From Lumbricus rubellus (lineage: Eukaryota > Annelida > Clitellata > Crassiclitellata > Lumbricidae), in assembly GCA_945859605.1 (NCBI GenBank), contig OX243814.1, positions 31,626,502 through 31,690,501 of the forward strand: a stretch of 64,000 nucleotides of DNA, written 5' to 3'. Of the stretch, positions 26,625 to 38,600 are shown one piece after another; positions within the stretch are counted from its first letter, which is position 1, and each line of letters opens with the position of its first letter. The position numbers and the translations under genes are program-made. Under the pieces are notes generated by a model, which did no database searches, had not been told where the DNA came from, and saw only the letters and a list, made by a program, of their open reading frames with translations.

Positions 26625-29600
26625 GGCCTTTTATATAGCACACCTTCAAGGTAATTTACTCAGAAGCGCCCCCATTTCAACAACGGCTAAATAAGGCAGT
26701 TTTTAAGTGAGAAAGAAACATACTGTTGACTCATTTCCAATCCTATTCCTTGGTTGGTAAAGGGTTAATTTATTAATGATCATGCAGAATGATTTCTTTA
26801 GTATATATTTTCTTTTAATAATGTCATTGATTCATTGATTCATTGTTGATTCACTTCCATGGCTGTTGTTGTTGCCTAGGCATGACTGCTGAGGTCTTCA
26901 TGAGTCGTCCAAAGACCGGACCAACTCCTACTGACTACGGCTGGAGCAAGTATGACTTGCTTCGGATGACCGTGGCAAAGAAGCTGGACATCCCACTGCT
27001 TAATGTCGATGTCTTCACCGTCATGAATCATCCCACACTGCCAAGGACTGTTGATGTTCGATACTCAGCACGGGAAAGCATATCTTACTTCCAAAGCATA
27101 AAACTAAATGGAATTCTTGCTCTCTTTCGGAACGAGGTGAGAATTTAAAATTGGAAACGTCTTTAAGTAGCATACTTTTATGTGACAGTGACTAACGTGT
27201 GTTGACATCTATGATACTAGAATTGAAAGACATAGATCAGGATAGATGATGTTGCAAATCAAGGCTACAACTGATAATCCAACTGTTAAACTAAGTTCCA
27301 CTAACCAGTTTGTAATTGCTTTCTGTACAGTCAAATAAACTGCATTTTTTAAAATTGAGCTTTAATTTTTTTAAATGCTGTGTAAAATTCAAACAGTCAT
27401 CTAACGTATATATTTACGAAGCCACTAGCCACAAACGAAGTTATTAGTCTTCTTATACTTCAGTGTTGAAGTCCATTTGCTAATTGTAATTGAATCTTAA
27501 TCCATGCTGTGTGTGTTTCATTTCTTTCTTAGCTTGAGGTCTTACTGAATGCGTGGAAGGTTGTAGTACCGATTGACGAGTGCCTTAACAAACTGTGCGA
27601 AAGCAACGGCTGTTCCAACCGCCTTCTAACCACTTCACAGCCACTTCTCATCAACACCAACGACACGTCACTGGTTGGTGTCATGACGTACATCAAGGTG
27701 GAGTGTCAGTGTGCCATGGAGATCGGCATCAGCAGAGAGGATGGGAGTGGGGAGGTCGACTGCCTACCAAATAGCTGCCTTAATGGAGGGACTTGTCTGC
27801 AACAGGGACCACAGAAAATTGAGTGAGTACCAGCTGATGATGCTTAGTACAACATAAACAATATTGGAAATATATATCTTCGTTTATTATAGCAATATGA
27901 GTTAAAGTCTTAAGCCGCAAATGTTGTTTCGGGGTCAACTGCAGATTTCCCATAAGGAGCAATGATAAGACATAAATCAATAGAAATAAAGGATTATGAT
28001 CACAGGGTTAAATTCATTGCTACGATACAAAACATCAACCGTACTTAAAATTATTCTCTTTCCAAACTTCAGAGGCGTACACAACTACACATGGTCATAC
28101 AACAGAGCCTCAACATCACCGATAAATTGTGCCTAAGAACTTGATTAAACCTACGCATTGGAGACTCATTGGAGGCTCAAATCCATACTTTGTGTTACAG
28201 GCCAAGTACCATTACCAATGAGCTACTTGACACAAGAGTAAACAGCAGCGCAGGCACCAAAATAGAGGATAATACGAGAGCTGGTAGAACAGAAGAAGCC
28301 TTGGCTTGTGTACGTAAAATAGACAAATGCATCGAGCACAACAACTGAGCACATCTATGGGATACTGATGCTCCGCTGAGGATGAAGGAACTTGGTGCCA
28401 TGTAAATGAGCTGGCATAAGGGTGCATTTATGTTGTTTAGTTGAAAGTAGTGTTGGAAGCAAAAGCTCATTGTTAACTTTCTAGATGTACATGTGTGCAT
28501 GCGTACGTATACATATTCACACGTACTATGCACACACAAGTGTACAACACTGTACGTGTTTTTATATGATTACGCTTGTCAATATTTTAGATGTCACTGT
28601 CGAGAAGGCTTCGACGGACCTCGATGTCAACAAACCAGACACAGTTTCCATGGCAACGGGTGGGCTTGGTTCGAGCCACTGACGCAGTGTGAGCAGAGCC
28701 ACACGAGTCTTGAGTTCGTGACACTGAAAGAGAACGGACTTATTCTGTACAACGGTCCGATGAAGGAACTGCAGGACAGGGAGCCAGAGGACTTCGTAAT
28801 TCTGGAGCTTCGCAATGGTTACCCGCTTCTGAGGGTAAACCATGGTTCCGGGGAGGCAAAGCTGACGGTTGACGGTCGTGATAAACAAGGCTACGTTCGT
28901 CTTGAGAAGTTGAATGATGGACTCTGGCACAAAGTGGACGTCATCAGAAATGGAAAAGTATAAGTGGATTTAATCAATTGAAATTCATTTATTCTATGGA
29001 CTTATATGGCATCCTTCAGAAAGTAAACTCAGTCATTGCAATACATGTACTGTGTGAAATTTCAGTCTTTATTCATTCATTTCAAGAATTTGTATAGCGA
29101 TTCTTTCTCTTTGGAAGTTACAGTAACCAACAGTTGTGTTATTTGACAGAATGAGATATTATGTTTATGCACCTTCATAAGGTTATTGTAAGGCGCTATA
29201 ATAAATATCCATTATAATACATGCTTTACTGTCAGGACTTTTTTAACGTGCAGTTGTACACAAAATGTGCAGTTCTAAATGGATTTGTGCAGTTGTAGAA
29301 GCACGTCTGTACAGTTAAAACTTGCAAAAATTATCCTTGTCTTCCGATTGGAAGTAATTTACCATGGAGGATGGGAAGGAAAAGAAGGAGTTGTGCAGTT
29401 CTAAAAAATCCTTAAAAACAGCCCTGTTTACTGTTCAGCATATTCGCTTGGTCGTTGACGAATGTGAGAATGCGAAGATAGCAGAGAACGAGAATGATCA
29501 GACGTCATTTGAAGACAGGCGAGCGTGTGAGGCGACGAGTGAAACTCCAGGAGAAGACGTCTATCTTTCCGTTACCACTCCACTTCAACTTGGAGGTCGA

Positions 29601-32600
29601 ACAGTCGTCGATATTCCTTTCCCGGCAAATGTCCCGCTGGACGGATTTAACGGCTGCATCAAAAACCTGATTCATAACGGAAAGGCGAGTGGTGTCTGTT
29701 TCACTTTTAAAGTTTCAAAATGTTTGATACATGGATTTTTTTCGTTTGAATATAATTTGATTTTATTCTCTGTTATGGGATATTGCAATCTTTTTGGGTC
29801 ATGTTTTTGTGTAGTTATTCGTAGCTTAGTCATTTGGTTTTTGGTAGGGTGACACAATCTGAGATCTGTGCTGAGCTTATATTGAGACTACCTCTGGGGT
29901 GAGGCGCAGTGGTGTAGGGTTATGTTCAGTGCCTTTATAGCTGGAAGGTTGCAGGTTCGAATCTAGCTCAAGTCACTGTGTAGACATTACATTACTGTAC
30001 TAAGTCCTTCACTCGCAATTGCTCATGCGCTTTGGCGTGAACCTCTGATGGACTTTTTTTATTGGGAGTAGTCATAATTTCTGTCATGGCATCATCATTC
30101 ATCTGTTTTAGAACCATAAACATAAATTTACCATTTCAATAATTATGCTGCCTTAATTTTTGTGTCATTATTGTTATCGTCATCTTCATTTTTTGTCATC
30201 ATTAACTTAATGTTCCTTTTTTACATCAGACATTCATTTAAATTTCTGCTGATACAACCTTGCAGCTGTATGACTTGCACATTGGTAAAGTTGGAGAAGC
30301 GAAGGGTACGGAGGATGGTTGCACGAGGGAAGAGTGGAGCTGCAGAAGACGAGATGACAGTGCCAGCGAGCAACTGACGACAACGACAGGCCGAACAAAC
30401 TGTGGCATCAACGGAAAGTGTGTTGGTACTTTCCGTGATACGCATTACTGCGTCTGTAACCCAGGGTGGACAGGAAGCCAGTGCAGCGCTGGTGAGCTTA
30501 ACTGTAGCCATTTAAGTTTTGCTACACAGCTATGGATGGTTTATTTAGAAAATGTAGAAGAAGGATTTTACTCTTTTTTATTCCTGTTTTGGTAACGTCC
30601 TTAATATTTTGCTTTGCCTCATTTATAACACAATATATTTATAACTTTGTGGATTTCTTAGAACGTTGCTTTGATATGATCCAACTTCTTGGCTTAAATT
30701 GAATATGTAGAAATTACAGATTCAAAAATCCTATCAGTGGCTAGCAAATGTTATTGTGATCTCAGGATATTTGTTGAGACTACAAAATTAATGGTCATGT
30801 ACTTTGTAGTGCTATATTTAATTAAGTGAAATTTTATAACTTCTGCATTTTTCTTATGTATTGGTTGAAATCATGAGTTGATAATGGTGTGAAAAGAACA
30901 CATTTTACAATTAACTTTTTATGCTAATCTGCTGAACTGATGCTAATTTATTAATCACTTTACTTGTGAAATTATGATAACTTATTAATTACCTTACTTG
31001 CAGCGTAGAGTAGGGTGTTTTTATGGTACATGTGAAATTTTCAAACAAAAGATTAAATAACGACCAAGTGAAATTATTGTGCTAAATCATGTGTAAACTG
31101 AGTATCTGAAATTATATCTCGATAGCTGAATATTTAGGACTTGCGCAAAAGGACTGAAGTTAGGGACTCGGTTGCATTGCAAGTATTGCAATCTACGATA
31201 CCAATACATGCGAACAGCATGCTATGGAACCCTTCTCAGTGATTAGTTTCCAACAAATAAACATTCATGGCTATGTCGTTACTGATATGATGTTGTTTTT
31301 GTCTTTGGTCATGTGTTGCAAATGGCGGGAAGTAGTGCCTTTCATTCTTGTATCATACGGCAGGCGCAATGTAAAAAGTGATTACAAAAGCTGAGATTTA
31401 GCTGATAGGCAGCACTGCTATCACTTCGGCTATGCGAAGCTGTCTTCACAGAGGAGAGGTTCCCATGCAAGGTATTGCTCAAGTTACGCATACACCAAGA
31501 AATCAGAGTCTGGATGACAACTTATAAAAGATAGTAGCAATTGTACGTTTCAATTTGGGAGAGATGATCTTGCAGCCCTGACAACAGACATAAGAATCAC
31601 TTACTCTTCACTTGAATGGCAAGATCATGCCAGATGTTACAGGGGCAGAACGATAATGGTATATTTCATAAGGATGTTACCAAGCTATTGGCCATCCCCT
31701 AACTCCAATCAGTGACAGCTACAGTAACTGTCATGTCAGATTCTTGTTGGTTGAGATCTGAAGCTGGGGATTGGAAGACAAAATCCTGGTCATGTGTTTT
31801 GACACAGTGGCGAGTAAAACGAGTTGCATAGACGGCATATGCATGAAGCTGGAAGCGAAATTGAGGATGGGCCTCTTCAGCCTTGCCATCGATACCATGC
31901 CCCTGAATTTGTTATGAAAAAGTTGTTCACCGTTTGATTCTGCAAGGACTCCAGTATTGGAAGTCTTTAGTCAAGAGCTATTAAAGCTAATAGTCATATT
32001 CCAAAGATGAATTCCACCAAAGGGAATAAAGTTCAGGTAACCAGATGCATTTTGACCGAGGGCGTTGGATGTCATATGCGATTTACATGATCGAGTTGTG
32101 GCTTTTTAGTTATCAATTTTCCATTCAGCAACGTCAGAGCACACAGAGGATAATCTCGACCATCCCACACTGAAAATGTATGAAATCATTTTACTTGAAG
32201 TTTCACTCTCTGTGACAGCAACTTAGTCTCACGTGAACTACTATTTTCACCATACACCTGAAATAATGAATCCCAAAGGGGAATCCATACTTACCACGCC
32301 AGAGAAGTCTTACATGTTGCCATAACAGAGACCCAGGTTGGCCACAGCTTTTTGACGAGTCATATTCTACAGCACGGGCAACGAATTTCCTGATCTGAGC
32401 TCTAATCTCATCAGAGTCTTCCCTCTGCACCTAAGCAAAAATATTCAAGATCCTCGGATTGGGCTACTCTCTTCGTGATTGAGACTCGCAACAATGGTAG
32501 TCAGAATAATCACACAGTGAGGCAAAATTAAGTCATCATATCTGACCCGACCTAAGAATGATCTGACAGAGTGACTCTTATGCAGTCCTTCAATGAGGTC

Positions 32601-35600
32601 CTGGTCAGAAATAAGGGAGAGAAAGTGTTCTGCAATGGTCAAGCAAGTAAAGCCAGATTTTTTTAAATGTACTAAGAGGAATAAAATATGACAAAAACCC
32701 AGTTGATTTGGTTTGGCACTTTCAAGCAGCTCCAAAAACTTGACTACTCGGTACTCTAACTTTTCCTCACTTCAATTATTCGTATAGTTTTCGAGACCTA
32801 GGGGTCACCCTATAGATAGCTCTCTAATCTTTGCCGAACACATACCGGTAGCTAAGCTTAATCGCTCTTCCTATTTCCAGTTAAGGCGTATGAGGTCTTT
32901 TTGCAAATATGTTTCATCTTCGACCTTTACCTCTATAATTGTTCACGCCTTCGTCTGTTCTCGGATTGACTACTGTAATTCTGTCCTTGTCCCTATCATG
33001 GTTCGGCTTGCTCCCCTACAGGTCGTACTGAATGCATCTGCTATAGGCTCATTGTCCGTCTTCCTCGTTTCTCACATATTCTACATTCATGGCTGAACAT
33101 CTTCACTGGTTTCCACTCTGAGCTCGTATACAATTTAAAGTTTTCATTTTTGTCCTCAAGTCTCAACTGGGTCTTGCTCCGAAGTATCTTTGTGATCTTA
33201 TACTTCTCCCCATTTCGGCCACTTCCCTGCGTCCTCTTAGGTCCTCTGATCGGCTTGACCTCTTTGTCCCTCGCGTCAGGCTCAATCCAGATCAATTTCC
33301 GGAATGGGTCCATCCTTATTGACTGGTCTTTCCCCATCCGTTCGCTTTGCCATCCACTCTAGCATGCAGTCTTTCGTCATCTTTCTCTTGTCTAAAAACC
33401 TGACTTTTCTCTCGGAGTTATTTGCACGCACTGGGAGCGCTTCTGAAAGGCTCTCTTGCTGCAAGAAGCGCCTTACACATGGTCAGATGCAATACAATAC
33501 AATACAAACTTATAGTACTTTTTTGGATTTTGCCATATATCAGATGTTTATGTGTTTAAATTTGCTTGGACACATGAAAATTACAATGTGTCACAATGTC
33601 GACTAAGTGGCTATTCTTCCGGTGCTTTGCGCAAGTCCTAAATCTATTGCGATTTTCTTCTAATTTGGCAGATAACTACATTTCTGAAAGTGGAACACAA
33701 AAACATATTGGTCGATGTTAGCATCGAGATTTTAATTTTTAGACACACCCTAGCGTAGAGCCTTCTCGGTTGTTGGCCCGTCCACATGGAATGGTCTTTC
33801 GCTTGCACTACGCTTACTACCTCGGAATAATTTGTCTGCTTTTACCAGTTGCTTAAGACCTATCTTTTTAGCCGTGGCTGGGCTGGGAGCGCCTCTGAGT
33901 AGACTTCTTGAAGGGGCGCTATATAAGTTTTCGGAATGAATGAATGAATGAATGAATTAAATAATCACCCAATTGCTACCACAAAGAGCATTTTTTAAAT
34001 CTGCATTTGCAGAGGCACCTGTCAGAGATTTTCGGCAGCACAGTTTCATTCAGTGGGATTTCAAAGACAAATTCTACGCGAATCTCGACAAGAAAGGAGC
34101 TCATCGAACCGACATTCAGCTCATGTTTCGCACGCGACGAGAGTTTGGGTTATTGTTCAAAGCACAGAATGCTCAGAAATCGGAATACATCGTCCTTGAG
34201 GTATTCAGAGCAATTACAATCATGTGAGGGTTTAAAGAAATCACTGGCGGTTCAAGTTGATGCACATAGTAGTCATCTACAGAGTTGTTTATTCATAGAA
34301 ATTCCTGATACTGGGACATCCTAGTAGTTACTCTTAGTTAGTCTTTGCAATCTATTTCAAGGACTACCTTATGATTTGCTTGTTGCCTTGTGCTATGTGT
34401 AGGTCATTGTCAAAAGTTTAACCAAACTTGGGAGCCTGTGCAAAGTGTGCATGATTAATGATCATGACATTATGTCAGGCTTTGTTTTAAATGAATCACG
34501 CCAATCTGGTGTGTTGAGCATGTTTTCTGATGTTTGCAATAATCCGAGTCTAAGCAGACTATGATAAAAGCAACACTGTAGAAACTTTCCCAATGTTGAT
34601 AAATATGTATATAATTACACTTTGTTTTGTCGGATTTTCCCCCGAAGTTAAAGCCAAAGTGACTTAATTAAATTTGAATTGAAATGTTTGGTATTGAACT
34701 TGTGCGCATTCGCTAGATACATGACTATCACCTTCGCTTTCGTTACAACCTTGGATGCGGAGAGCAACAGGTGGTCCTGCTGAGAGCCAACGTCTCGGAC
34801 GGCATTTGGCACAGTGCCAGTGTCCACCGTATCGGTCAGTGGGTCCAGCTCCGGCTCGACAGCGGAGAGGGTATCAACTTCAACCAGTCGTTTGGGATTC
34901 CTGGCGGTCATCTGGAAATCCATGTCAGTCAGCGGAGTCTCTTTGCGGGCGGAGAAGCGAGATTTCCTTCATCCAGAGACCCTCCTTTGGTTGATTACGA
35001 CCTGGAAAATAGTAAACTGTCCAGTTTTCCATTCGTTGCCTAAGTTGCCTTCTAGTTAAAAACTTTAGCTTTTAGTTCAGCAATGCTTATAGCATTTGAA
35101 ACTGTTTGGGTGGTTAATTAATTAATTACTTTAATGCCGGAGGGTATAGGATTTCCCATACCATTTACTACCATCTCGGCATTAAAGGGAGATATAATAG
35201 GCCTATATTGCAAAAATAATCAATAGAGTTACTAATTAAACTGATAGGAAAACTTTCTGTTGATGATTACATGGTGAAACCCTATTTGTGCAAAAACTTT
35301 TTTATTTTGTTTTTGTGCAAAATTTTACTTGTTTTGTTTTCTGTACTCTGGTGGTGAATCTATTGTAATAAACACCACTCGTTTTGAGTGTATTTATGAC
35401 AGTTTAGCAATTTATGTATGTGTGTAGTGTGTACATTAACATCTATGTGTAAGACCTGCTCAGAAACACAGAAACACTAGAACAGGTGTAAATATGTATT
35501 AATCTACTTCCAAGGGAACATTAAAAATTTGCACTTAAAAACTGTTTCAAAATTGGTTGTATGCACATGGAAGTGCATGCAACAAATTCCATATAAGTAC

Positions 35601-38600
35601 AGGTACAGACTTCCTGGTCTATACAGGTTGCATAGTGCAGTGGTGGATTCTGTGCACAGTTATCGACAAAAGTAAACGGAAGATGAGTAATGATGCTTTC
35701 AGATTATTGGCAACCTCTGCTAATGTTTTTGAGTGGTCTTTGTTGAGTTAACCCTTTGAACTCGGCTGGCCGGTTTCCTGCCCGTTATCCATGGCGTTAA
35801 GGGAGCTCCGGGTTCAAAGGGTTAAAAGTCAGAAACCAGTTTTGTTTTTTCCCAGGTTGTATGAAAGATATCCGATTTAATGGTCAATGGTTTCCAATGG
35901 ATGTAACTCAGAACAAGGAGAGCAATGCTGCGGAATATCTGATAAGAAGCCAGAACATTGTAGATGGATGTCTTTCTGAAGTCTGTAACTGGCCGAAGGG
36001 TCTGAATTGTGCCGCTGGCCTGCAGTGTATTGACCTTTGGAGACATGCTGAGTGCAGGTGAGTGATCAGTGTTTTTTGGATTATCTATTTTCTCCCTTAG
36101 TGACTTCTGATGTTTAAACCTTATTTAGTCGAAAAATCTGCTGTAAGACTGGCGACTCAGAACTGAGCAACTTTTAATTAAAAACCTTTTTCTCATACTC
36201 CGCATGCTCGCAGGCTTGTGTCTATAAAATGAGCAACTTATAGTTTTTAACCATATTAATGTTAGCCTGCAATAATTGTGCTTCAATTGGATTGTGACTA
36301 AGAATTGAACAACTTCTGAGGTATTGAACTTCACTTGCCTGCTCTAAAGTTCAAAACTTCCCATTTTAACCCTATGTTCTCCTACTGTGCCTGCTCTGAT
36401 GTACATGGCTTATAACTTAACAACTTCTTATTTGAAACCTTATTTAGTATAATCTACATACTCTACGGCTCAGTTATTAACAACTTCTGATTTGTGGCCT
36501 TACAAATTTTAGCTTGATCTGGCTGAGAGGCTTGTGCCACCGAAATAAACTTGCTATCTTGGATAAAATATCAGCAAAAGAATTGCATAATTATGTTATG
36601 GTTGTGGTGAAACATAACGTCTCTTTGCTAATCGTGAACTGTTTTAGGTGTCCAGTGGGCAAGAGACTTGTCCGGATCGACTTGACCGAATTGTGTGAAA
36701 GCATTAACGAATGTTACGAGAGCGCCAGCCTCTGCAACCACGGGTCATGTCATGACACAGATGATGGCTACTTCTGTCGATGTCAGAGTGGCTACGGCGG
36801 GTCACACTGCACTGAACGACAGGGAACACCTTCGATATTAATTGCCAAAAGTGCCATCATCATCACGATCATCATCTGTGCAATGGTCATATTGCGTATG
36901 TGTTCATTCATGACCTAAAAAACATAGGCTCTTCTCAATTCTCTAACAAGAAAGCTGATTGGTTAGAAAGTTTGCATGGGTAGCATGACTGCAAAGAACG
37001 GGGCATGGTGGTGTAGTGGGTATGTTCGTGGTCTTGCAGCCGAAGGGTTGAAGGTTCGAATCCACCTCAAGCCATCACGTAGGGATCTTGAGCAAGTTCT
37101 TTACTCACAATAATAATTATAAGGTCTTGGCAATTATTGCTCAAGCGCTTCAACGTGAAACTCCGATTCAGTGTCTGCGTTGTAGTCTGTAGCACTTCTG
37201 AGTTAGAAACCTTGAAAGGGCACAATAGCAAATGCACATACATACATACATACCGGTAAGACGACTGAGCATTGTTGTTGGAACTGAATAAAGATAGATG
37301 CCATTTCAAGAACAAAACAATTAATTAGATATGAGAAGATTCAGTCTGGTACATATGTATGCATGGTTGTGCCTTGTCTTTGTGTACATTACCTGTCAAT
37401 GTTTACATTTGATCTTAGTGCTCGTCTTGGTCTCTATTATTTACGGTCGATTTCGTTGTCGTCGTCGTCAATTGGATTCGTACACATCTGGAGTTGATCC
37501 GTTCGATGATGTCCGCGAAAACATCATTCACTACGATGAAGAGGGAGTTGGTAGGAACATCAATTGTCTAGTAGTAGACCTACCTTTAACCCTTTAATGC
37601 CGAGATGGTAGTAAATGGTATGGGAAATCCTATACCCTCCGGTATTAAAGGGTTAAAAAGAAATAACTTGAATTATACATGGGTGCCTGTTGATATTTTC
37701 GCAGAGTTGGTAGGAACATCAATTGTCTAGCACTAGGCCTACCTCTAAAGTGAAATAACTTGAATTGTAATTTGTACATGGGTGCCTGTTGATATTTTCT
37801 CAGAAGCGGCATGACAATGATGACAGATCCAAAGCAGAAAAATTAAGAGCATCTGATCGGAATGATTATGTTATGAATGAGATTAGCGCATGCAACTCAG
37901 ACTTGTGTATTTTTTATAGATGCGTAAATTATGTATAGGAACAGCGTTTATATACGGTCAGTCGGCAATTGCACAGTCTGTGGCATTGAGTTAGAAAACG
38001 ACTAAGTGCCATCATAATCATTCCAGTAGTTTTATGTATTAAATTCAATTGTATAGACTATAAGCCATTGACTTATTGATTGACAATTTGTGTTGCTGTG
38101 TCAGGAGAGGAGGACCAAGAAGTCTACGACATAAACAAACTGAGGAAACCAATTGGCACCGGTTGTCATGGTGACGGTGTCGTCATCAGAAGTAGTATTG
38201 TTAATCAAGACACAGGTATGTAATACTATGTATGCATGCATGCTGTATTATCTGTTCTTCCAGAGAATCACCTTCAGTGATGTAATTTTCGTATTTGTCT
38301 GTCTGCCTGTGTCACTCTGTGTATGTCTGTCTGTCCTTCTGTCTGTCTGTGTCTGTCTATCTCATTCATCCATCCATCCATTCATCCAATGAATTTATAT
38401 AGCACACTTTCAAGTTAACTATTCAGAGACGCTCCCAACTGAGGCACGGCCAAAGAGGAAAGTCTTAAGAAGTTTATACAAAGAGTTAGACAAGACAGTC
38501 CCGCAGAGGGGATCTCGAGTCAATGGGGAGTCTATTCCAAGTAGAGAACAAACTACAGATAGAGACTTTTGATATTGTATTGTGAGAACTAGAATCACCA

